DNA of 12,167 nucleotides from Candidatus Puniceispirillum sp. (GTDB lineage Bacteria > Pseudomonadota > Alphaproteobacteria > Puniceispirillales > Puniceispirillaceae), in assembly GCA_016778825.1 (NCBI GenBank), contig JADHOU010000023.1, positions 1-12,167 on the forward strand, read 5' to 3'. Within the stretch, counting starts at the first letter, position 1; each line of letters opens with the position of its first letter. Below the pieces are notes generated by a model that was given only the letters and a program-made list of their open reading frames with translations, ran no database searches and had not been told where the DNA came from. Of the stretch, positions 1 through 7,368 are shown one piece after another. Both the position numbers and the translations under genes were made by a program.

Positions 1-471
1 AAGACCTTTAATCTTGCTGGCTGTATGATTGGCAGCATGGTTGTTGCCGATGACGCCTTGCGTTCGCGTTTGGCGCGGGTGGCGCATGGTGCTGCGGGAA
101 TGTCTTTTAACCGGATTGGCATGTTGATGTGTACCGCCGCATGGGAACATGGTGATGAATGGCTTGATGCGCTACTTGATTATCTGTCGGAAAACAAACG
201 CATTCTTGATGAAGCGATGGCGTCGATTCCGGGGGTAAAATCAATGCCGATCGAGGCCACTTATCTTTGTTGGGTCGATTTTGCCGATACCGGCATGGAT
301 CGCGCCGAATTCACCCGCCGCGTTGAACGGCAGGCGCAGATTGCGGTTAATCATGGCAATAGTTTCGGCGTTGGTGGTGACAGTTTTTTAAGATTCAATA
401 TTGCCTGCCGGCGTGATCTTGTGATCGAGGCGGCAGAACGGCTTAAAAACGCTTTTTCAGATCTTCAATAG
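1..471 (+). CDS. MalY/PatB-type PLP aminotransferase / C-S lyase, C-terminal part (5' truncated by window)
   Basis: This is the C-terminal part of a fold-type I PLP enzyme. The open frame runs from base 1, and the first residues read KTFNLAGC. In the MalY/PatB family this is the SKTFN(I/L)AG motif whose lysine forms the Schiff base with PLP, so the window opens at the catalytic lysine. The C-terminal domain ends with a SFLRFNIAC segment, matching the family's conserved arginine that binds the substrate carboxylate. Family members are cystathionine or cysteine-S-conjugate beta-lyases, or general aminotransferases, and the substrate cannot be told from this half. The stop is TAG at 469-471. The DMT transporter follows on the same strand after 61 bp and could be co-transcribed. 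The true start lies upstream of the window; the internal ATG at 25 is not a start. Confidence 0.85.
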   Translation, partial: KTFNLAGCMIGSMVVADDALRSRLARVAHGAAGMSFNRIGMLMCTAAWEHGDEWLDALLDYLSENKRILDEAMASIPGVKSMPIEATYLCWVDFADTGMDRAEFTRRVERQAQIAVNHGNSFGVGGDSFLRFNIACRRDLVIEAAERLKNAFSDLQ

Positions 472-532
472 AGTGGTCAGGGGGCGTGCTGTTCATGCCG
501 AATTTACGCAGGCCGTTCCAAAAAGGTAATTT

Positions 533-1459
533 ATGATCTGGTTTTTGTCGCTATTTACGCGCGAATATGAACAACGTCATGCATTGTTGATCATTTTCCT
601 CGCGTCGTCTTTTTGGGGTGTCTTATGGGTGCCGATGCGCCATATCGAAGCAATGGGGCTGTCCGGACTTTGGGTTGTGGTGTTGTTCCATTTTCTGCCC
701 GCCTTGGCGATACTGCCGCTGATTGTCAAAACCGCATCATCATCGCGCCGTGATTGGGGGCGGGCGGCTGTTGCCGGTGCCTTGATGGGGGCGGGTTTTG
801 CGCTTTATGCTCTTGGACTTGTTGTGGCGTCAGTCACCAAAACGGTTATTTTGTTTTACATGACGCCAATCTGGTCAACGGTGATCGCCTATTTTGTGCT
901 TCGCGAGCGCGCTGGGTGGCGGCGGTGGCTTGCCATTGCTGCGGCGCTTGTGGGCTGCGCCCTTGTGACAGGGGTCAGCCGCGATGAATTGCGCTTCGAT
1001 CCGGCTGATTTATTGGGGCTTTTATCAGGGCTGTTCTGGGCGTTGGGGTCGGTTGTGATCCGCCGCTATGATGCGTTGAATTTTGTCACTGTCAGTTTCC
1101 TGCAATATCTATTTGGCGGAATCATGGCGCTGCTTGCTGCGCTTTATTTTGGCGATCCCATACCGCAGCTCAATGCTTTGCTACAGGCCATTCCACCGGC
1201 CTTTCTGGCGTCGGTGGTACTGTTCTTGCCGTCGGTCTTGCTGATTTTCCGCATCATGCAATATGTCTCGCCCGGTCTTGTTGGAATTTTAATGCTGTCC
1301 GAGGCTTTGGTGGCGGCAGTTTCAGCCGCTTTTTGGCTTGGCGAAACATTGTCGTCAATGCAATGGATTGGGGTTGGTGCCATTCTGACAACGGGTGTGT
1401 TTATCGGTTTTTACGAAGGCAAAGCGGTAAAACCGGTAAAACCGGTAAAACCAGCCTAG
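533..1459 (+). CDS. EamA/DMT-superfamily permease (10-TM metabolite exporter)
   Basis: This is a 308-residue, very hydrophobic inner-membrane protein of the drug/metabolite transporter superfamily. It has two tandem EamA repeats, at about residues 20-145 and 155-295, together giving about ten membrane helices. Each repeat ends in a family-like stretch: the first has FYMTPIWSTVIAYFVLRER, and the second has LMLSEALVAAVSAAFWLGE. Members usually export amino acids or other small metabolites, and no substrate can be assigned here. An AAGG-type ribosome site lies about 6 bases before the ATG. The short cytoplasmic tail reads AVKPVKPVKPA and is encoded by a perfect 9-bp tandem repeat. The gene sits 61 bp behind the aminotransferase and ends 20 bp from the convergent dehydrogenase gene. 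Confidence 0.88.
   Translation: MIWFLSLFTREYEQRHALLIIFLASSFWGVLWVPMRHIEAMGLSGLWVVVLFHFLPALAILPLIVKTASSSRRDWGRAAVAGALMGAGFALYALGLVVASVTKTVILFYMTPIWSTVIAYFVLRERAGWRRWLAIAAALVGCALVTGVSRDELRFDPADLLGLLSGLFWALGSVVIRRYDALNFVTVSFLQYLFGGIMALLAALYFGDPIPQLNALLQAIPPAFLASVVLFLPSVLLIFRIMQYVSPGLVGILMLSEALVAAVSAAFWLGETLSSMQWIGVGAILTTGVFIGFYEGKAVKPVKPVKPA
1426..1452 (+). repeat. Perfect 9-bp tandem repeat, three copies, coding for the DMT C-terminal tail
   Basis: Three exact copies of GGTAAAACC lie end to end. They encode the repeated Val-Lys-Pro of the transporter's C-terminal tail. The unit is a multiple of three, so gain or loss of copies would keep the frame and change only tail length. Confidence 0.9.
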
Positions 1460-1479
1460 AGACCAAAAAGTCGCACTGC

Positions 1480-2376
1480 CTAATCGCCTTTTTGAGCATC
1501 CAATGCCCTGTGAATGGCGCTCAAGCGCGGTTCAAGACCTTCGGTATCAAGCAATGACAGGCCAAGATTGCCAAGCTGATCCTGCCAAGCAATCGTGCCG
1601 GCGGTCATTCTGCCAGCGATATTCAGATCGGCAAGGGTGATCGCCACTTCGCGCATTTCGGCAGCGCGCCGGATGCCATGCGTTGTCATGCGCTCCATAT
1701 TATAGGCAGCTTGGTCTTTCCAGCCATCTTTGGTTTGTGATGCGTCAAGCGAGGCGGCTACCTCATCGGCAACGCCGGCAATTGTGGCGGCGCTGAAACA
1801 TTCAGCCGTCAATGCTTCGATTCCCTTGACCAGAACCGAACGGATCATTTTGATTGTCGAGGCTCGACCAACGGGTCCGGGGACGTGAACCGGCTTCATG
1901 TCCAAAGCCAGCATCAGCGCGATGGCTGCTTCGGCATGTTCACCCGCAACCAACATTGCGGTCTGGTGATATTTTGGGGTGATGGTGGCCATAACCGCCA
2001 CATCGACATAGTGCCCGCCGGCCGCGGTAATGATTGCCGCATTCTTTTGCTTGGTTGAGGGGGCGCAGCTATTCAGATCAAAGAAATAGGCACCTTGCCC
2101 AATACCCGCGGCGACGGCGCGTGCGGCGGCATGTGCCTGATCGGCAGTAACCGTGCTGAAAATCATATCGGCTTCGTGAACCGTGCTTGCTGCATCATTG
2201 CCAATGACAACACCCGCATCCCGCATCTGACGGGTTTTGTCGGCAGCGATGTCGCTGTCGCCAGTCTGTTTGATGTCAAAGGCGCGAACATCACTGCGTC
2301 CCCAGCCTTGGCATAGGCAAGAGCCAGCTTCGCCAAATCCGATAACGGCAATTTTGTGGGTGTTTTGTTGGGTCAT
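1480..2376 (-). CDS. NAD(P)-dependent dehydrogenase of the 6-phosphogluconate/3-hydroxyisobutyrate dehydrogenase-like group, DUF1932 type
   Basis: This is a 298-residue soluble oxidoreductase. The N-terminal Rossmann domain opens with IAVIGFGEAG (GxGxxG at residues 13-18). An FDLNSCAPSTKQ segment follows at 99-110, in the place of the LDxNSxSPxTK motif of beta-hydroxyacid dehydrogenases. The C-terminal half carries GRASTIKMIRSVLVKGIEAL at about 170-189, the signature of the DUF1932 domain. K176 lies where the catalytic lysine of the beta-hydroxyacid dehydrogenase fold is expected. The family oxidises 3-hydroxy acids or sugar acids, but most DUF1932 members have no assigned substrate, and I do not assign one here. 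The start has no strong Shine-Dalgarno sequence but fits the N-terminus of the Rossmann fold. It is convergent with the DMT gene and lies 105 bp downstream of the terC-like gene on the same strand. Confidence 0.85.
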   Translation of the reverse strand: MTQQNTHKIAVIGFGEAGSCLCQGWGRSDVRAFDIKQTGDSDIAADKTRQMRDAGVVIGNDAASTVHEADMIFSTVTADQAHAAARAVAAGIGQGAYFFDLNSCAPSTKQKNAAIITAAGGHYVDVAVMATITPKYHQTAMLVAGEHAEAAIALMLALDMKPVHVPGPVGRASTIKMIRSVLVKGIEALTAECFSAATIAGVADEVAASLDASQTKDGWKDQAAYNMERMTTHGIRRAAEMREVAITLADLNIAGRMTAGTIAWQDQLGNLGLSLLDTEGLEPRLSAIHRALDAQKGD

Positions 2377-2481
2377 TGTAACGCTGCCATGATAAGGTGA
2401 TTCCGGTGGTACGAGACTAACAAGATTTCACCCCATGCCAATCAATTAGCATGCAATAGTTGAAAAATAGTTGCGAGATGG

Positions 2482-3180
2482 CTAGCTGCCCACTTTTTTA
2501 CGCGCTGCCAGCAAAGTGCCAAGCCCAGCCACAAAGGTGGCACCGGCAATCGCGGCAATCCATGGGGCTTGTAGGATCACCTCTGGCATGATGTTGGCAT
2601 TGATCTTGTCATTGGCAATCAAGCTGCCACCAAGCCAGCCAAGCAGGCCTGCCCCGAATGTGATGATGATGGGGAAACGTTCCATAATCCGCAAAATGAT
2701 AGCGCTGCCGCCAATGATGATTGGCACGCTAAGCACCAATCCGAAAATCACCAGAAACATGCTTCCTTTGGCTGCAGCTGCAATCGCTAGGGCATTATCA
2801 AGGCTCATTACGAAATCGGCAACAATGATCGTCTGGATCGCGCCTATAAGGTTGCTTTTCTCGGCGATTTTTCCATCCAGATCATGATCGGCCTGATCGG
2901 TTAGCAATTTCACCCCAATCCATAATAGCAACAGCCCGCCAACAAGACGCAGACCCGGCGTGGTCATAAGGGCGCTGGCGAAAAACACCAGAATAAACCG
3001 CAGGATAATGGCACCGGCAGTGCCCCAGATGATTCCAAGGCGTTTTTGTTTTGGCGGTAGGTTCCTGCAGGCAAGGGCGATGATGATGGCGTTATCACCA
3101 CCAAGAACAATGTCGATTGCGATAATTTGCACAAGCGCAATTAGAAACGCATCCGTGCTCATTCCGATCATGATATCCAT
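2482..3180 (-). CDS. TerC/YjbE-family integral membrane protein (probable metal-ion, e.g. Mn2+, exporter)
   Basis: This is a 232-residue protein with about seven membrane helices. It carries both TerC-family acidic motifs: D23 with the D29-N30 pair in helix 1 (DIVLGGDNA), and D122 with D128-N129 in the second half (DFVMSLDNALA). These intramembrane Asp/Asn residues are thought to bind metal, and several TerC proteins are manganese exporters; others are linked to tellurite resistance or to metal loading of exoenzymes. The length fits the short YjbE/YkoY subgroup, which lacks the CBS and CorC domains of longer homologues. The start is ATG at 3180, with an in-frame ATG six codons in as an alternative. 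It is divergent from the iron transporter and shares its control region, so metal-dependent regulation is plausible. Confidence 0.88.
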   Translation of the reverse strand: MDIMIGMSTDAFLIALVQIIAIDIVLGGDNAIIIALACRNLPPKQKRLGIIWGTAGAIILRFILVFFASALMTTPGLRLVGGLLLLWIGVKLLTDQADHDLDGKIAEKSNLIGAIQTIIVADFVMSLDNALAIAAAAKGSMFLVIFGLVLSVPIIIGGSAIILRIMERFPIIITFGAGLLGWLGGSLIANDKINANIMPEVILQAPWIAAIAGATFVAGLGTLLAARKKVGS

Positions 3181-3287
3181 GTCTTCGCCCTAACGCTTTG
3201 TGGGGTTGCATATTCGCCACCGAACGGCCAACAGGTGATAGCCCAGCCAGCATAATTTGCAATCGAAAAAATTATAAAATCAGCATT

Positions 3288-3302
3288 TGAGAATGATTCG
3301 CA
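3288..3302. promoter_or_regulatory. Fur-box-like palindrome 1
   Basis: TGAGAATGATTCGCA matches 11 of the 14 specified positions of the 7-1-7 Fur consensus TGATAATNATTATCA. It lies about 145-160 bp before the ferric-iron binding protein gene and about 110 bp before the divergent terC-like gene. Its placement ahead of an iron transporter supports iron-dependent repression. In alphaproteobacteria the binder could be Fur or a related regulator (Mur, Irr). Confidence 0.6.
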
Positions 3303-3330
3303 TAAAAGACTTGCGGCTACTTTTTGAGTT

Positions 3331-3345
3331 TGATAACCATTCTCA
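3331..3345. promoter_or_regulatory. Fur-box-like palindrome 2
   Basis: TGATAACCATTCTCA matches 12 of the 14 specified positions of the 7-1-7 Fur consensus, better than the first copy. The two copies are 43 bp apart, start to start, or about four helical turns, so they lie on nearly the same face of the DNA. I could not place a convincing -35/-10 pair around them. Confidence 0.65.
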
Positions 3346-3446
3346 AGTAAGTTTTTTGTGATAGATAAATGAAATGTGCCATTTACTGGCGATCAAGCAT
3401 GATTATTTGCTATATACGAAACGTTCTGGATCGGTAGGATATGAAA

Positions 3447-4493
3447 ATGACACGTTTTGCTTTTCCCTGTTTAAAACTGACGCGCGACTATTTAGCGGCT
3501 GCTGTTTTTACCGCCATTACGGCGTCGACATCAGTTGGCTTTGCGGCTGAAAAGATCAATATCTATTCGCACCGGCAGCAGGTTCTAATTCAGCCATTTC
3601 TTGACGCTTTTACGTCCAAAACCGGCATTGAAACCAATGTTGTCTATTCGTCAAAGGGATTGGCGCAGCGTTTGAAAGCCGAAGGGCCAGCCAGCCCTGC
3701 CGATGTGATTTTGACCGTTGATATTGCGCGGCTATCCGAATATGCCGATTTGGATTTGCTGGCGCCGGTTGATTCGTCAATTTTGCGCGCCAACATACCG
3801 TCGCGGCTGCGATCGGAAGATAACCGTTGGTTTGGGTTTTCAGAACGTGCGCGCATTTTGGTGACGTCAAAAACACGCGTCGCCGAAGGGGCTGTTCTTG
3901 ATCTTGAAGATTTGGCCAAACCAGAGTGGAAGGGCCGTATTTGCAGCCGTGCTGGCAGCCATGATTATAACCGCGCCTTGGTGGCATCAATGATTGCGGC
4001 GCATGGTGAAGCGGCAACCGAAACATGGGCGCGCGGCGTTGTTGATAATCTGGCGCGCAAACCACAAGGTAACGATCGCAGTCAAGCCAAGGCGATTTTT
4101 CAGGGGCTTTGTGATGTTGCGATCATGAATAGCTATTATTACGGTAATATGAAATTTGGTGATAAAGCGGATCAAAAAGAATGGGCGCAAGCCATTCGAC
4201 TGGTCTTTACCAATCAGTCCAACCGCGGCAATCATATGAATATTTCGGGTGGTGGTGTTGCCAAACATGCAAAAAACAAAGCGGCGGCCATTGCCTTTCT
4301 TGAATTTTTGACCGAAGAAAAAGCCCAACATCTTTATGGCAAAATCAATTTCGAATATCCGGTCAATCCTGAGGTTTCGGTGAGTGGGGAGCTGGCAAGC
4401 TGGGGGCGTTTTAAACCGGATAATTTGCCGATTGAACGGCTTGCAGCCCTCGCACCCAAGGCGCAGATGATTATTGACCGCGTCGGATGGTAG
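3447..4493 (+). CDS. Ferric-iron ABC transporter periplasmic binding protein (FbpA/FutA/AfuA type)
   Basis: This is a 348-residue exported protein. The signal peptide covers about residues 1-33 (hydrophobic core YLAAAVFTAITA, predicted cut near VGFA/AEK). The mature protein starts with KINIYSHR, the FutA-like opening with its tyrosine at Y40. The iron-binding tyrosine cluster is Y230-Y232 (NSYYYG). Cysteines C166 and C222 could form a disulfide, as in FutA-like proteins. Family members bind Fe3+ in the periplasm and hand it to an FbpB permease. I chose ATG 3447 over ATG 3441 because the AGGA at 3436-3439 is 7 bases from the former and only 1 from the latter; the difference is two residues. 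Two Fur-like boxes lie upstream, and the permease gene overlaps its 3' end. Confidence 0.9.
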   Translation: MTRFAFPCLKLTRDYLAAAVFTAITASTSVGFAAEKINIYSHRQQVLIQPFLDAFTSKTGIETNVVYSSKGLAQRLKAEGPASPADVILTVDIARLSEYADLDLLAPVDSSILRANIPSRLRSEDNRWFGFSERARILVTSKTRVAEGAVLDLEDLAKPEWKGRICSRAGSHDYNRALVASMIAAHGEAATETWARGVVDNLARKPQGNDRSQAKAIFQGLCDVAIMNSYYYGNMKFGDKADQKEWAQAIRLVFTNQSNRGNHMNISGGGVAKHAKNKAAAIAFLEFLTEEKAQHLYGKINFEYPVNPEVSVSGELASWGRFKPDNLPIERLAALAPKAQMIIDRVGW

Positions 4494-6130
4494 CGGCCTT
4501 TCTATCAAATTTTGCCCGCGCACAGCGCCAGCCGGTTGATCGGTGGTCGGTTGGGGTCATTTTGCTTTGTGGCCTGATTCTTGGGCCGGTGCTGGCCGTT
4601 CTTGTTGCGGCATTTGGCGATAGTGGCGGGTTATGGTCGCATCTTTATGATACGGTTCTTGGTCGCTACATCAGCAATACATTGATTTTGATGGCAGGTG
4701 TTGGTGTTGTTGCGATCGGGTTTGGGGTCAGTTCGGCATGGGTTGTCAGCCGTTATGATTTTACCGGTCGCCGCATTTTAGAATGGATGCTTTTGCTGCC
4801 TGCGGCGATTCCGGCCTATATCATTGCCTATAGCTATACCGAGTTTTTTGAATATGCTGGCCCGCTTCAATCGGGGCTTCGTCATTTGTTTGGCTGGCAA
4901 AGCCCGCGCGATTACTGGTTTCCTGAAATCCGCTCGCTTGGTGGTGCCATTTTGGTCATGGCGTCGGTTTTATATCCCTATATCTATATGGTGACGCGAA
5001 TTGCCTTTCGATTGACACCGACAAGCCTGTTTGAAATTGCGCTTGTGCATAACCGGTCGCAATTCTGGCAGGTCGGCCTGCCTTTGGCGCGTCCGGCGAT
5101 TATGGCAGGTCTTGCGCTTGTTATGATGGAAGTGATGTCTGATTTTGGCACTGTTGAGTTTTTTGCCATCGAAACAATTACCTTGGGCATTTTCAATGTC
5201 TGGCTGGGGATGAACAACCTTGTCGCAGCGGCGCAGATTTCGATTGTGGGTTTTGGCTTTATTCTGGCGCTTTTGGGGCTGGAACTTTATGCGCGATCAC
5301 GCCAGCAATATGTCAGCAGCAGCCGCAACCAAACGCCGCTTGCCATGCTGGCGCCAACAAAGGCAGGCATTTTGGCTTGTTGGGCGGTTTGTGTCATTCC
5401 GTTGTTATTTGGGTTTTTCATTCCTGTTGGCGTGCTTCTTGGTCTTGTTGCAACCAATGATTTGCTGGCTGATTTTCTGGCCATTCGGAGCATTATTGGC
5501 AATACGCTGATCGTCGCGGCGCTTGCGGCCTTAGTGATTATGGTTTTATCGGCCTTTATTGTTGTTACCGCGACGTTCCGCGCTGGGTCTAAAACCCGCA
5601 AACTGGCGTTGTTTGCCTCGACTGGCTATGCGTTTCCCGGCACGATTCTGGCGATTGGCGTGTTGATTTTTACTGGTCAGTTTGATCGTGCTATTGCGGC
5701 GTTATTAGGCGCGCAATTTCAGGGCATTTTGATTACCAGCATTGGCGTGTTGTTTCTGGCCTATATCGTCCGGTTTCAGGCAGTTGGTTATGGCGCGATG
5801 ATTTCGGGCGTCAGGCGGCTTCCGGCCAATATGATGAATGCCAGCCGAGTTTTGGGACAAGGCTATATGGATTCAATCCGGCGGGTGATTATGCCATTGC
5901 TGAAAAGCTCGTTTCTGGCGGGGATGATGCTGGTTTTTGTCGATGTGATGAAAGAATTGCCGATGACCTTGCTGTTGCGGCCGTTTAATTTCGATACTTT
6001 GGCAACCTACACTTATCAATTTGCTAAGGATGAAATGCTTGAAGTAGCCGCATTACCAGCTTTAATGATCGTTCTGTCGGGGCTGGTACCGGTAATTCTA
6101 ATGAGTGCGATGCTGCGCCGATATCGCTAG
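4487..6130 (+). CDS. Ferric-iron ABC transporter permease, fused two-half FbpB type
   Basis: This is a 547-residue inner-membrane protein made of two ABC-permease halves in one chain, as is usual for FbpB. Each half has about six membrane helices. The second half has a good EAA-type loop for docking the ATPase (NASRVLGQGYMDS with G457, then RRVIMPLLKS). The first loop, at about 183-203 (EIALVHNRSQFWQVGLPLAR), keeps the glutamate and the LPLARP end but has Asn189 where the conserved glycine is expected. The start codon lies inside the end of the binding-protein gene (7-bp overlap), so translation is probably coupled. No ATPase gene follows; the next gene is a flavoenzyme. The transporter therefore needs an ATPase encoded elsewhere. 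Confidence 0.9.
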   Translation: MVAAFLSNFARAQRQPVDRWSVGVILLCGLILGPVLAVLVAAFGDSGGLWSHLYDTVLGRYISNTLILMAGVGVVAIGFGVSSAWVVSRYDFTGRRILEWMLLLPAAIPAYIIAYSYTEFFEYAGPLQSGLRHLFGWQSPRDYWFPEIRSLGGAILVMASVLYPYIYMVTRIAFRLTPTSLFEIALVHNRSQFWQVGLPLARPAIMAGLALVMMEVMSDFGTVEFFAIETITLGIFNVWLGMNNLVAAAQISIVGFGFILALLGLELYARSRQQYVSSSRNQTPLAMLAPTKAGILACWAVCVIPLLFGFFIPVGVLLGLVATNDLLADFLAIRSIIGNTLIVAALAALVIMVLSAFIVVTATFRAGSKTRKLALFASTGYAFPGTILAIGVLIFTGQFDRAIAALLGAQFQGILITSIGVLFLAYIVRFQAVGYGAMISGVRRLPANMMNASRVLGQGYMDSIRRVIMPLLKSSFLAGMMLVFVDVMKELPMTLLLRPFNFDTLATYTYQFAKDEMLEVAALPALMIVLSGLVPVILMSAMLRRYR

Positions 6131-6166
6131 CGCGTAATTCTTGGCTATCAAGGCGCGAGGCATTGG

Positions 6167-6195
6167 TTGAGATTCACCACGTCATGCTGTAAAGA
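6167..6195 (+). promoter_or_regulatory. Possible sigma-70-type promoter for the FMN dehydrogenase gene
   Basis: TTGAGA at 6167-6172 (5 of 6 to the -35 consensus) lies 17 bp before TAAAGA at 6190-6195, a poor -10. The pair sits in the 101-bp gap between the permease and the flavoenzyme, so it would give the flavoenzyme gene its own promoter. The weak -10 makes this tentative. Confidence 0.25.
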
Positions 6196-6231
6196 ATAAT
6201 TTTATTTCCGTTAAATTTGACGAGGCGTGTG

Positions 6232-7368
6232 ATGACAGCGATTGCCTGTATCGAAGATTTACAAAAATTGGCAAAGCGGCGGGTGCCGCGGATGTTTTAT
6301 GATTACGCCGATAGCGGGTCATGGACCGAATCGACCTATCGTGCCAATGAAAGTGATCTTGCCGCGATCAAGTTTCGCCAGCGGGTTGCGCTTGATGTCA
6401 GTAACCGCACTACGGAAATGTCGATGCTTGGGCAAAAGCTGCCAATGCCGGTGGCGTTGGCGCCAACTGGTTTGACTGGCATGCAACATGCCGATGGTGA
6501 AATTCTGGCAGCCAAAGCCGCAGCCGAATTTGGCGTTCCCTTCACCTTGTCGACCATGTCGATCTGTTCAATCGAGGATGTTGCCGAAAACAGCCCAACG
6601 CCTTTTTGGTTTCAGCTTTATGTGATGCGCGACCGTGATTTTGTTTCGCGCTTGATTGAGCGCGCACGCGACGCCAATTGTTCGGCTTTGATGGTAACGC
6701 TTGATCTGCAATTAATGGGTCAGCGTCATAAGGATGTTCGAAATGGCCTAAGTGCACCGCCAAAACCAACCTTTCGCAATATTCTGAACCTCATGCAAAA
6801 GCCGGCATGGTGTCTTGGCATGCTTGGCACGAAACGGCGGCAATTTGGCAATATTGTTGGTCATGTAAAAGGTGTCAAGGATATGTCGTCGCTCGCCGAT
6901 TGGACGGTCAGCCAATTTGACCCGTCACTGTCATGGGATGATGTTGCCGCGATCCGCAAACAATGGGGCGGAAAATTGATCATCAAGGGCATTCTGGATG
7001 TCGAAGATGCGCTTGCTGCGGTAAATGTCGGGGCTGATGCGATTGTCGTGTCGAACCATGGTGGCCGCCAGCTTGATGGCGCGATGTCGTCAATCACCGC
7101 CTTGCCAGCTATTGTTGAGGCGATTGGCGATCGTGCCGAAGTCTGGATGGATGGCGGTATCAGATCGGGTCAGGATGTGCTTCGCGCCATCGCGCTTGGA
7201 GCCAAAGGCACCATGATTGGACGGGCATTCCTTTATGGGCTTGGCGCAAAAGGTCAGGCGGGCGTTCGTCAGACCTTGGAAATCATTCACAAAGAACTTG
7301 ATCTTACCCTTGGCCTTTGCGGTCAGTCCGATCTTGCCAAGGTCGATTCGTCAATCCTGCTGAAATAA
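6232..7368 (+). CDS. FMN-dependent L-2-hydroxy-acid dehydrogenase (L-lactate dehydrogenase LldD / glycolate oxidase family)
   Basis: This is a 378-residue TIM-barrel flavoenzyme that oxidises L-2-hydroxy acids to 2-oxo acids, probably passing electrons to the respiratory chain or to oxygen. All residues expected from spinach glycolate oxidase are present: Y25 (YDYADSG), Y130 (QLY), D158, R165 (GQRHKDVRNGL), K252 (IIKGI), catalytic H276 and substrate-binding R279 in SNHGGRQLDG, and the FMN-phosphate stretch DGGIRSGQDV at 308-317. The GQRHKDVRNGL segment resembles LldD-like members more than plant glycolate oxidase, so L-lactate is the best guess. I chose ATG 6232 over the TTG at 6217 because GAGG at 6222-6225 is 6 bases upstream of it. 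Its last 18 bp overlap the 3' end of the convergent EutA-like gene. Confidence 0.9.
   Translation: MTAIACIEDLQKLAKRRVPRMFYDYADSGSWTESTYRANESDLAAIKFRQRVALDVSNRTTEMSMLGQKLPMPVALAPTGLTGMQHADGEILAAKAAAEFGVPFTLSTMSICSIEDVAENSPTPFWFQLYVMRDRDFVSRLIERARDANCSALMVTLDLQLMGQRHKDVRNGLSAPPKPTFRNILNLMQKPAWCLGMLGTKRRQFGNIVGHVKGVKDMSSLADWTVSQFDPSLSWDDVAAIRKQWGGKLIIKGILDVEDALAAVNVGADAIVVSNHGGRQLDGAMSSITALPAIVEAIGDRAEVWMDGGIRSGQDVLRAIALGAKGTMIGRAFLYGLGAKGQAGVRQTLEIIHKELDLTLGLCGQSDLAKVDSSILLK

Noticed and set aside
2434..2453. CATGC...GCATG inverted repeat between the terC-like and dehydrogenase genes as a terminator
   Set aside because: The stem is only 5 bp with a 10-base loop and no following T-run on either strand.
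3181..3300. A yybP-ykoY manganese riboswitch ahead of the terC-like gene
   Set aside because: Read on the minus strand, the leader does not show the conserved loop sequences or strong paired stems of that riboswitch; only short 4-bp complementarities are visible.
3610..4523. Open frames antisense to the iron-binding protein gene
   Set aside because: They show no recognisable domain and lie opposite a clear, conserved gene; they are by-products of codon bias.
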